From NCBI RefSeq assembly GCF_008365375.1, contig NZ_QOKW01000011.1, positions 62,001-126,000 of the forward strand: 64,000 nt of DNA, written 5' to 3'. Position numbers and translations under genes: made by a program. Of this stretch, positions 1 to 12,000 are shown in pieces (position 1 is the first letter of the stretch; every line of letters begins with the position of its first letter). The DNA is from Roseomonas genomospecies 6 (GTDB lineage Bacteria; Pseudomonadota; Alphaproteobacteria; Azospirillales; Azospirillaceae). The notes beneath the pieces are model-generated. The model did not search any database, was not told the origin of the DNA, and saw only the letters and a program-made list of their open reading frames with translations.

Positions 1-3000
1 CAGGGACAGAACCTGCGGCGCGGCGTAGGCGGCCAGCGCGTTCGGCGTAAGGCCGGCGCCGGTCATCGTGCCGGTGAACAGGCTGGTGACGCCGGGGGTG
101 CTGGGAACCGGAACCTCCACCACGACGGTGGCGGCGACCCGGCTGACCTGCTGCGTCGGCCCCCAGGGGGTGTTGTTGATGAAGTAGGGGGCGGCGCGCA
201 GCGGGCTGTCGATCGCGCTGGCGGCCAACGCGTCCGTCTTGCCGGCCACGGTGCCGAACATCCGGGCGGAACCGGCCTTGGGAACGGTCAGGCTCAGCAC
301 GTCGATCTTCTGCAAGGCGCTCCCAGACTCCTGTCCGACGATCAGCGCCCCGCCGTCGGACGCCATGGTCAGCATCGTGGCCTTGCCCTGGAGCCCCGCC
401 ATGGTGATGGGGCCGCCCGCCGTGATGGACGCCTGCCCGTCCGGCAGGGACGCCACGGCGCCCAGCGTGATCGGGCCGTTCTTGGCCGTGATGCTGGCGG
501 GCAGAACAATGCCCGATCCACCGGATTGGGTAAAGCCTTCCTCCGTGACAACCGTGGCATCGCGCCCGAACACCACCCGGCCCGCACCGTCGGTCATGGC
601 GAGGGCCAGGGAGCCCGCGCTGTTCACCGCCGCGCCGAAGGTGAAGCCGGCACCGCTCAGGCGGAGGCCGCCCGTGCCGGTTGCGGTCAGCGCCTTGGCG
701 AAGCGGCTCTCCCCGCCTGCCGTCTGGGTCAGCGAGCGCACGGTCACCGCCCCGTCGTGGAAGACGCCGCCCAAAGCCCGGACCGTGACGTCGCCCATCA
801 GGCCCGAGGCGCCGACGTCGCCCGCCGCCCGGATCGCCGCGCCGTTCAGCGACAGCGAGGAGCGGTCGGCGCTGTCGATGGACCCGCCGAACACGAGGTC
901 GCCGCCGGTGCTGGTCAGGACGCTGTCGCCGGCCACCGCCAGGGCGCCGCCGAAGCTCTGCGCGCCGGTGGTTGCGACGGTGGCGCCGGTCAGGCGGGTG
1001 CCGCCGCTGACGGCGATCTGCCGCAGCGCGCCGGTTTCGCCGAAGACCCCGGCCAGGACGGCGTCGCCGTTGACCGTCAGCCCCTGCGCCCCGGCCCCGG
1101 CGGCGTTGCCGCCGTTCAGCAGGGAGACGGTCCCGCCCGTCAGGACGGTGTCGGCTCCCAGCGTCACCGCGCCGCCGTAGCTCTGCTCCGCCACGGTGGT
1201 GACCGCGCCGCCGTTGAGGGCGGCGGTGCCGGTCACCGACAGGCGGCTCAGCGCCTGCGTGCCGCCGACGGTGCCGTTGATCACGGCGTTGCCGGTGATG
1301 GTCAGCCCCTGCGCGCCGCGGGTCGCGGCGTCCAGGCCGCCGGCCAGAACGACCGTGCCACCGGTCAGCCGGGTGTCGGTCCCCAGAACCGCCCGCTCCC
1401 CATAGGTCTGGGTGCCGGTGGTGTCGACCGAACCGCCGTTCAGGGCCAGCGTGCCCGCCGCGTCGGTGACGACCGAGGCCGCGCGGACCGACTGGGCGAA
1501 GCGGGTCTGGCCGGCGCTGTTCACCGTCAGGGCGCCCAGCCGCTCGGTCCCGCCGACCGCGCCCGCGAAGACGGCGTCGGCGGTCCCGCTGGTGACGGTC
1601 AGGGCCTGCCCGCCGTCCAGCGTCCCGGCGAAGGTGACGCCGGTGCCGGTCAGGGCCGACGGGGAACCGGCCAGACGGACCGCGCCGCCGTAGGTCTGCG
1701 CCCCGCTGGTGACCGCCGTGGCGCCGTTCAGCAGCGTCTCGCCGTTCACCGTCAGCGCGGCCAGCGCCTGCCGGGTGCCAAGCGCGCCGGAGAGCGCCGC
1801 GTTGCCGGCGATGGTCAGGCCCTGACGGCCCGCCTCAGCCGCATCGACGCCGCCGGACAACGACACGAGGCTGCCGGTCAGCACCGTGCCGGCCCCCAGC
1901 GTCACCGCGTCGGCGTAGCTCTGCGCCCCGGTGGTGTCCACGCTGCCGCCGTTCAGGATGGTGATCCCGGTGGCGTCGGTGGTCAGCGAGGCCGCCTTCA
2001 CCGCACCGGCGACGATGGTGGCCCCACCGCCGTTCACGGTCAGGGCGCCCAGACGGCTGGTGCCGCCGACCGCGCCGCCGAGCAGGATGTTGCCGCTGCC
2101 GCTGGTCAGCGTCAGCGCCCGCCCGCCGTCGAGGGTGGAGGCGAGGATGATCCCGCCGTTGCCGGTGATCCGGCTGTCGCCGTCCAGCGTCACCGCCTTC
2201 GCCGCCGTGAAGGCCCCGCCGGACTGATAGGCGCCGTTCAGCGTCACGACGTCGTTATAGGTCTGCGCACCCGTGGTGGTCACCGACTTCAGGCTCGTCG
2301 TGCCGTCCGCGTCGGTGGTCAGGCTCGCCAGGGCCGTCGTGCCGCCGACCGCGGCGTCGAACCGGGTGGCGCCGCTGCCGTTGACGGTCAGCGCCCGGGC
2401 GCCGTCCACCGTGCCGCTGAAGGTCACGGCACCGCTGCCGGCGTTGACCGTCGCGGCCCCCGCCAGCGTCACCGGCCCGGCGATGGTGAAGGCGCCGTTG
2501 CCGGTCGTGTAGCTGCCGATCAGGCTGGCCGGCCCGCCGTAGCTCTGCGCACCCGCCGTGGTCACGTCCGTAAGGCTGGTGTAGCCCGTGCCGGTGGTCA
2601 GGCTGGACAGCGCCGTCGTGCCGCCCACCGCCGCGTTGAAGATCATCGCCCCGGTGGAGTTCACCGTCAGCGCCTGGGCGCCGTTCACCGTCCCGTTGAA
2701 GGTGATGGTGGCGTAACCGGCGTTCACCGCCGTGGCCCCGGCCAGAGTCGCCGCACCGTTGACGGTGATCGCGCTGTCGGCCGCGCCGTAGGTGCCGTCC
2801 AGGGTCACCGCGTCGTTGTAGGTCTGCGCGCCGGTGGTCGTCACCGACTTCAGGCTGCTCGTGCCACCCGCGTCGGTGGTCAGGCTCGCCAGAGCCGTGG
2901 TGCCGCCGACCGCCGCGTTGAACTGCGTCGTGCCCTTGCTGTTGATGGTCAGCGCCTGGGCGCCGTCCACCGTGCCGGCGAACAGGACGCTCGACCCGCC

Positions 3001-6000
3001 GTTCACCGTCGTGGCACCGGCCAGAGTCGCCGCACCGTTGGCGGTGAAGGCGCCGCCGCTGGCGTAGGTGCCGTTCAGCGTCACCGCGTCGTTGTAGGTC
3101 TGCGCGCCGCTGGTGGTGACGTTCAGCAGGCTCGTCGTGCCGCCCGCGTCGGTCGTCAGGCTCGCCAGAGCCGTCGTGCCGCCCACTGCCGCGGTGAACT
3201 GCGTCGTGCCCTTGCTGTTGATGGTCAGCGCCTGGGCGCCGTCCACCGTGCCGGCGAACAGGACGCTCGACCCGCCGTTCACCGTCGTGTCGCCGACCAG
3301 CGTCGCCGCACCGTTGGCGGTGAAGGCGCCGCCGCTGGCGTAGGTGCCGTTCAGCGTCACCGCGTCGTTGTAGGTCTGCGCGCCGCTGGTGGTGACGTTC
3401 AGCAGGCTCGTCGTGCCGCCCGCGTCGGTCGTCAGGCTCGCCAGAGCCGTCGTGCCGCCCACTGCCGCGTTGAACTGCGTCGTGCCCTTCCCGGCGATGG
3501 TCAGCGCCTGCGCCCCGTCCACCGCACCGGCGAACAGAACGCTCGACCCACCGTTCACCGTCGTGTCGCCGGCCAGCGTCGCCGCACCGTTGGCGGCGAA
3601 GGCGCCGCCGCTGGCGTAGGTGCCGTTCAGGGTGACCGCGTCGTTGTAGGTCTGCGCGCCGCTTGTGGTGACGTTGCGCAGGCTCGTCGTGCCGGCGGCA
3701 TCGGTGGTCAGGCTGGCCAGCGCCGTCGTCCCGCCCACCGCGCCGGTGAACTGCGTCGTGCCCTTGGTGTTGACCGCCAGGGCGTGGGCACCGTCCACCG
3801 TGCCGCCGAACAGGACGCTCGACCCGCCGTTCACCGTCGCATCGCCGGCCAGCGTCACCGCGCCGTTGGCGGTGAAGGCACCAGTGGCGTTGTAGGTGCC
3901 GTTGAGCGTGGTGGCGGCGTTGTGGGTCTGCGCGCCCGTGGTGGTGACGTTCAGCAGGTTGACCGTGGCGCCCGCGTCGGTGGTCAGGCTCGCCAGAGCC
4001 GTCGTGCCGCCCACCGCCGCGTTGAAGTGCGTCGTGCCCTTCCCGGCGATGGTCAGCGCCTGGGCGCCGTCCACCGTGCCGTTGAAGGTGGCGGTCCCGG
4101 CGTTCACCGTCGTGGTCCCGGCCAGGGTGGCCGCGCCGTTGACGGTGATCGTGCTGCCCGTCACCGTGTAGGTGCCGTCCAGCGTCACCGCGTCGTTGTA
4201 GGTCTGCGCGCCCGTGGTCGTCACCGACTTCAGGCTGCTCGTACCGGCGGCGTCGGTCGTCAGGCTCGCCAGGGCCGTCGTGCCGCCCACCGCACCGGCG
4301 AACTGCGTCGCGGCCTTGCTGTTGATGGTCAGCGCCTGCGCCCCGTCCACCGTGCCGGCGAACAGAACGCTCGACCCACCGTTCACCGTCGTGTCGCCGG
4401 CCAGAGTCGCCGCACCGTTGGCGGCGAAGGCGCCGCCGCTGGCGTAGGTGCCGTTCAGGGTGACCGCGTCGTTGTAGGTCTGCGCGCCGCTTGTGGTGAC
4501 GTTCAGCAGGCTCGTCGTGCCGGCGGCATCGGTCGTCAGGCTGGCCAGCGCCGTCGTGCCGCCCACCGCGCCGGTGAACTGCGTCGTGCCCTTGGTGTTG
4601 ATGGTCAGCGCCTGGGCACCGTCCACCGCACCGGCGAACAGGACGCTCGCCCCACCGTTCACCGTCGTGGTCCCGGCCAGCGTCACCGCGCCGTTGGCGG
4701 TGAAGGCACCAGTGGCGTTGTAGGTGCCGTTGAGCGTGGTGGCGGCGTTGTGGGTCTGCGCGCCCGTGGTGGTGACGTTCAGCAGGTTGACCGTGGCGCC
4801 CGCGTCGGTGGTCAGGCTCGCCAGAGCCGTCGTGCCGCCCACCGCCGCGTTGAAGTGCGTCGTGCCCTTCCCGGCGATGGTCAGCGCCTGGGCGCCGTCC
4901 ACCGTGCCGTTGAAGGTGGCGGTCCCGGCGTTCACCGTCGTGGTCCCGGCCAGGGTGGCCGCGCCGTTGACGGTGATCGTGCTGCCCGTCGCCGTGTAGG
5001 TGCCGTCCAGCGTCACCGCGTCGTTGTAGGTCTGCGCGCCCGTGGTCGTCACCGACTTCAGGCTGCTCGTGCCGGCGGCGTCGGTCGTCAGGCTCGCCAG
5101 GGCCGTCGTGCCGCCCACCGCACCGGCGAACTGCGTCGTGCCCTTGTTGTTGACCGCCAGCGCGTAGGGTCCGTCCACCGTGTTCATGAACAGCACGCTC
5201 GACGCGCCGTTCACCGTCGTGTCACCGGCCAGCGTCGCCGCGCCGTTGGCGGTGAAGGCGCCGCCGCTGGCGTAGGTGCCGTTCAGCGTGACCGCGTCGT
5301 TGTAGGTCTGGGCACCCGTGGTGGTGACGTTGCGCAGGCTCGTGGTGCCGCCCGCGTCGGTGGTCAGGCTGGCCAGCGCCGTCGTGCCGCCCACCGTGCC
5401 GGTGAACTGGGTCGCGCCCTTGCTGTTGATGGTCAGCGCCTGGGCGCCGTCCACCGTGCCGCCGAACAGGACGCTCGACCCGCCGTTCACCGTCGTGGCG
5501 CCAGCGAGCGTCGCCGCACCGTTGGCGGCGAAGGAACCGCTGCCGGTGTTGTAGGTGCCGTCCAGCGTCACCGCGTCGTTGTAGGTCTGCGCGCCGGTGG
5601 TCGTCACCGATTTCAGGCTGCTCGTCCCGGCGGCGTCGGTGGTCAGGCTCGCCAGAGCCGTCGTGCCGCCCACCGCCGCGTTGAACTGCGCCATGCCCTT
5701 GTTGTTGACCGTCAGGGCGTGGGCGCCGTCCACCGTGTTCATGAACAGGACGCTCGACGTGCCGTCCACCGTCGTGTCGCCGGCCAGAGTCACCGCACCG
5801 ATGGCCGAGAAGACCGCGCCGGTGGTGTAGGTGCCGTCCAGCGTCACCGTGCCGCTGTAGGTCTGGCCGCCCGTCGTCTTCACCGACTTCACGCTGGCCG
5901 TCCCGCCGGCATCGATGACGAGGCTCGCCAGAGCCGTCGTGCCGCCCGCCGTTCCGGTGATCTGGGTCGCGCCGCTGCTGGTGAGCGTCAGGGCGTAGGC

Positions 6001-9000
6001 CCCGTCCACCGTGCCGTTGAACCGCAAGGCCCCGCTGCCAGCGTTCACCGCCGTGGCGCCCGCCAGCGTCGTGGCGCCGGTCACGGTGAAGGCGCCGTTG
6101 CCGGTGGCGTAGGAGCCCTGAAGGGTGGTGGCGCCGGTGTAGGTCTGCGCGCCCGCCGTCGTGACGTTGTGCAGGCCGATGGTGCCGGCGGTGGCCGAGA
6201 GGAAAGCCAGGTTGCTGGCCGCTCCGCCCAGCGTCACGCCGCCCTGCGCGGCGTTCAGCGTCGCCCCGAACCCGCCGCCGTTCAGCGTGCCGGTCACCGT
6301 CACATCGCCACCGGTCGCGGTCACCGTCCGGTTGGCGCCGGCCAGCGTCAGGTTCCCCGTGACCGCCACCGACTTGCCGGACAGAGTCCCCGACAGGGTG
6401 GTGTTGCCGGTGTAGCTCTGCGCGCCCGTGGTGTTGACGTCGCCCAGCCCGATGGCGGTGCCCTGCACCGTCACGCTCGCACGGGTGGCGTCCGGACCGG
6501 TGCTGCTCACCGCCTTGGTCAGGGTGACCGCGCCGCCCGTGGAGGTCAGGGTAATGGAGCCGCTGCCCCCGGCGGTGATGCCGGTGGTGGCGTTGCCGTC
6601 GGTGATGGCGCCGCTGGTGGTGACGGAGATGTCCCCGTTCGCGGTGGTGAGGTTGCCCAGGGTGAAGCCGGCGCCGGCCAGATAAATGCCGCCCGTTCCC
6701 GTCACCGTCGCCGAGACGTTGGCGATGGACGTGGCGAAGGCGCTGGCGCTGGTCCCGATCCCCGTGCCGGAGGTCAGGTTCAGGGTGCCGCCGGTCAGGC
6801 TGGTGCCCTTGTTGGTCAGGATGCTGCCGCTCGGCGCCGACAGGGTGATGACCCCGGTCGGGCCGGCGTTGACCGTGCCGACCGTCAGATCGCCCGCCAT
6901 CGCGACCAGGTTGACCGTGCCGGTGCCGGTCACCGAATTGGCGGTCAGGCCGGCGCTGCTTTTGGCGCCGACGCTGCCGTTGGCGCTGAGGGTCGCGGCC
7001 GTCAGGGTGCCGGTGTTGTTGACGGTCAGGCCCTTGCCGGAACCGGTCAGGCTGGCGTCGATGGTGCCGACCGTGGTGTTGAGGACGGTGTTGCCGCCGT
7101 TGGAGCCGCTGGCGAAGGTCAGCGAGCCGGCGGTGATCGACAGCGACCGCGGCGTACCGCCCGCGTCCACCACGTCGGTGGCGCCCTTCAGCGTCAGCGC
7201 GCCCGTGCCGATGTCGATCCCCGCGTCCGGCAGGGTCAGCACGCCTCCGGACTGGAGCAGCAGGTTGCCGCTGGTCATGGACAGGCCGGCGCTGGCGTCC
7301 AGGTTGCCAGCCGTCCGGATGTAGGCCGAGCCGCCCGCCCCCAGCGTGACGAGGTTGTTGCCCAGCGTCAGCGCGGTCGTGTTGATGTTGTCCACCGAGA
7401 TGACCGGCGTGGTGCCGTTGGCGGTCAGGCCGGTCAGGCTGGACACGTTCATCTTGACCGGCGTGCCGGCCCCGGTGGCCGCGTCGGTGACCGTGCCGAT
7501 GCTGCCGCCGTTGGCGGTCAGGCTGGCCGAATGGCCCGTCACATGGGTGCCGGTGCCGCTGCCCAGGATGGAGCCGGCGGCGGTCAGGGCGACCGCGCCG
7601 CTCGCGGCGTTGGCCGACGCCGACTGCACCGTCATGGTGCCGGCGGAGGCGATGGTCACCGACCCGCTCGACGCGCTGGCGGAGGTGACGGTGACGCCGG
7701 CGGTGGTGGCGTCGGTCACGTAAATGCTGCCGGCGCTGCTGGACAGGGTCAGGCTGCCGGTGGTGGTCTGCACCGCCCCGGCGGAGGTGCCCACGCCCTT
7801 GGCACCGGTCAGCGACACCGAGCCGCCGACGATCCGTGTTTCCGCAAGGCCGTCGTCGTACACCCCGCCCCCGGTGGCGCTGAGGGTGACCGCGCCCGTG
7901 CCGGCGTTGATGATGCCCGCGATGATGTCGGCGTTGGCGGCGGTGGAGGCGATGGTGATCGCCCCGCCGCCCGTGCCGGCGTTGACCACCTGGAGGCGGT
8001 CGCCGGCCAGCACGTCGATCTTGCCGCCGGTCGTCGCGGCGTAGGCGAGCGTGGTGGCGCCGGTCGTGCCCAGATAAATGTCGCCCGACCCGCCGCTCAC
8101 CTGCACCTGCGCGCCGCCCACGCCGACGCGGGCCGTGGAGGTGCCGATGCCGCCCGCGCCGTTCAACTGGACGGTCTTGGCCGTGATCGTGGACCCGCCG
8201 TTGGCGGCCAGGATCTTGCCGCCGCTGCCGGTGGCGCTCAGCGTGACGGTGCCGTTGGTGGCGCCCGCCGACACCGTCCCGGCGGTGATGTTGCCGCTGG
8301 TGGCGGTCACGCTGATGGAGTTGCCCGCCGCGTCGGTGGCGATGGCGACGTTGGTCAGGGTGATGCTGCTGTTGCTGGACACCACCACCGGGCCGTTGGA
8401 GACCGTGGCGTTCAGCCCGCCCGAAAGCTGGCCCGACAGGTCGAGATAGAGGCCGCCCGTGCCGGTGACGTTGGCGGTCAGCGACCCGGTGCCGGACGCC
8501 GTCACCTTCAGCCCGGACTGGGCCGTCCCGATGCCGGCCCCCGCCGTCAGCGTGGCGTTGCCGTTGCCGATGCTCAGGCTGGAGCCGCCGCTGACGATCC
8601 GGCCCGTGGTCGCCGTCAGGGTCAGCGCCTTGGTGGTGTCGTAGGAGAGGCTGCCGACGGTCAGGTCACCCGCCGTGGCGGTCACCGTCAGGGCGCCGCC
8701 CGTGCCGATGGAGCCGAGGCTCAGCGCGCCCGCGTTCTTCACGAACAGGCCGCCGGTACCGCTGCTGGCCGTCAGGCTGGAGACGTTCAGCCCCAGCGCC
8801 GTCCCGCTGCTGCCGATGGCGCTGCTGTTGCCCGGCTGGTCGGTCTCCTTCTGCGCGACCAGCGTCAGGGAGCCGGCGGTGATGGAGGAGGAGCCGTTCA
8901 CCGCCGTGATGTTGCCGGCGGTCGCGTTGCTTCCGCCCGCCGTCAGACTGACCGTGCTGGCGGCGCCGGTGTTCATCGTGCCGATGGCGATGGCACCCGC

Positions 9001-12000
9001 CGCCTTGAAGGTGAAGTCCAGGCCCGTGCTGTCGGTCAGCGTGGTGAAGGTGGTGGTGGTTCCGTTGTCGGCGGCGTTCCAGCTCAGGTTGGTGGCCGTC
9101 AGGGTCATGTCGCCGGAGGAGGCCCCCCCCATCGTGGCCGCCGTGCGGTCGATGGACAGCTTGGCGAGGTCCTGCGTGCCGGCGACCTTGAAGGTGCCCG
9201 GCGTCTTCAGCGTCAGGTCGGAGGTGGCGACGGTGAGCGTCGAGCCCGTGTCGGCGATGGCGCCTTTGGCCGCGGACAGCAGGACGCTGCCGCCGGCCAC
9301 CAGATTGCCGCTGCTCCCGAGGATCTTGCCGTTGTGGCTGGTCAGCGACACCGCACCGGTCGTGGTGATGGTCCCGGCGGTCAGGGTGGAGGTCCCGTTG
9401 GAACCGGTGCTCAGCGTGATGGCTCCGCCGCCGCCGCTGGTCACGGATTGGGCGGTCAGGCTGTTGTATTCGCTCACCGCGATGCTGCCGGCGGCGCTGG
9501 CGGTCAGGGTGGTGGTGCCGCCGTTGTGGGCGTTCGTGGAGATGGCGGAGACGCTGCCGATCGACCCGGCCGCCGTCAGGTTCACCAGATTGCTGCCGCC
9601 GATCGAGCCGCTGAGGATCGAGCCGCCCTGGTTGTTGATGACCGCGTTGGCGCCGTTCATGCCAATCGTGCCGAGCGCGATGTCACCGGTAGAGTTGGTC
9701 AGCGTCAGCGCGCCGCCCAGGTTCATGGAGTCGATGACCGTCGGGCCGTGCAGATTGATCACGGCGCCGTTGTTGGCGTTCACCGACAGGTTGCCGGTGG
9801 TGATGGCGATGAACTCGCCCCCGTTCGCGCCGACCACGCCGGAGGAAGAGAGCAAAGTGGCGATGCCCGCGTTGATTTTGAGGACCGAATGGCCGTTCCC
9901 GACGATGCCGGGGGATGCGATCAGGGAGATCGTGCCGGTCTTGCCGACGTCCAGATTACCGACGACGATCTTCTCGTGGCTGTCGGCGGAGAACCGCAGG
10001 CCGCTGCCGTCGGTCAGCGAGGCCAGCAACGTCTGGGTGCCGCTCTCGGCGCCGGTCAGCTCGATGGCCCCGCCCGCCGTGTTGACCGAGGTCAGGCTGT
10101 AGGTGCGGTTGGTGAAGGTCGACGACGTGCTCTTGAGGTTCAGCGTGCCGATGCGGGTGTCGGATTCGACATGGAGGTCGCCGGTCACGTTGAAGGTCGC
10201 GGAGGACGCCGACAGGTGGATCTTGTTGCTGGACAAGCCGATGGCGCCGTTGCCGGCGGTGAGGGTCGCGGTGCCCGCGGTGATGCGGTTGGCCGGGTTG
10301 CCCGCAACCGCCGACGAAGCACCCAGGATGCTGCCCGTGGTGGTCAGATCGACGGTGCCCCACGTCTGCACGTTCAGCGTGCCGATGGACAGCGCGTGCT
10401 TGGTGTCGAGCTTGAAGGCCAGACCCGTGCTGTCGGTCAGTTCGCTCAGGGTCGTCGTGTTGTTGTCGTCCGTCAGGGTGAAGACGAGCTGCGGCGCGGT
10501 GATCTGGTAGGTGCCGAACCCCGTCGTCCGGTTGCTGGTCAGCGACAGCGCGGTCAGATCCTTGCCGTTGTCCACGAAGGCATCGGTCCCCGTGGTCAGC
10601 GCCAGCGTGTCGGCCATCGTCTGGATGTGGCTGGACGCCGCACCGGCGGCGCCGATGGCCCCGGTCGAGGTGAGCGTGACCGTGCCCGCGGTCAGCATCG
10701 CGTTGCCGTTGCTGAGGATGCTCTGTCCGGTGCCGGTGGTCTCGATGGTCACCTTGCGGGCCAGACCGCCATTGACCGTCCCGAGGACGACGCTGTTGTC
10801 GCTCTTGAAGGAGAAGTCCAGGCCGCTGCTGTCCACGACGCTGGACAGGGTGTACTGGCTGCCGGTCTTGTTGTCGGTCAGCGCGAAGGTCAGCCCTTCC
10901 GAGCGGATGTCGTAGACGTTCTGCGTGCCGGCGGCGGCGTGCTTCACCTCCAGGCCGAGCGCGTAGAGGTCGGCGCTGTTCGTCAGGTAGACGTTCCGTC
11001 CGGCGGTCACGGTCAGGGTCTGCGTCTCGGTCAGCAGCGGCGTGCCGGACGCGCCGATGGAGCCGCCTTCGACCTTCAGCGTCACGCTGTCCGCACGCAA
11101 CGGCGCGGTTCCGGTCTGGAGGAGCGACCCGTTGCCGGTCACGGCGATGTCCGCGGAGGAGCCGGCCGCCACGTCCTTCAGCGTCAGGGTGCCCGAATTG
11201 CTGAGGTCCAACGAGCCGGTCAGCTTGGCCGACAGCGTGCCGATCTGGGTGTTGAGCTTCTGGCTGCTGCCGGCGGAGGCCGCCGTCAGCATCAGGCTGC
11301 CGGCGGTGATCAGGGAACCGCTGTTCGTCGCATTGATGGACGAGCCGCCGGTGACCGTCAGATCGACCGTGCCGGTGGAGCCGACATCGATCTTGGAGAC
11401 CCGCAGAGCCTTATCGTTGCTGATCGCCAGCTTCAGCCCGCTCTGGGTGACGTTCACCACCTCCAGGCCGTTCACGGTCGAATCGCTGAAGGACGCGGAC
11501 AGGCCGTTCGAGCCGATGTAATAATCGTTGCTGGCGCCGCCGGACTTCTGGTGCCGGGTGTCGATTGTCAGTTCGGACAGCGTGGCGTTGTTGTTGTTGA
11601 CCTTCAGGTTGCCGCCCGACGCGACGGCCAGCTTCGTCGTGCTGGTCTGCACCATGGTGGTGCCGCCGACGTTGCTGTTGGTGCCGAGCGCGGTCAGGGA
11701 GACCCGCCCCGCCGTGATCGTTCCCGACCCGTTGATGGACGGCCAGCCGTTGACGCCCCCGGTGGAGATCAGCGTCACCGAACCGGTCGTGCTGGTTCCG
11801 GCGTCCATCGTCCCGGCGATGATGCCCCGATCCACACTGTAGCGCAGATCCATGCTGCCGCTGCCCGACGACAGCGCCAGCGTCTGGAGGCTGTTGCTTT
11901 CGCTCACCGTGAAGCTGCGGCCGGTGCCGAGATTGCTGAACTGGTAGGTGCCGCCGTCGCTGCTCGATTTGTGCGAGACCGTGATGTCCAGCGCGGTCAG

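Noticed and set aside
2250..6150. Tandem repeats as a non-coding satellite
   Set aside because: The 276-bp period is a multiple of three, keeps the frame and lies within the adhesin gene.
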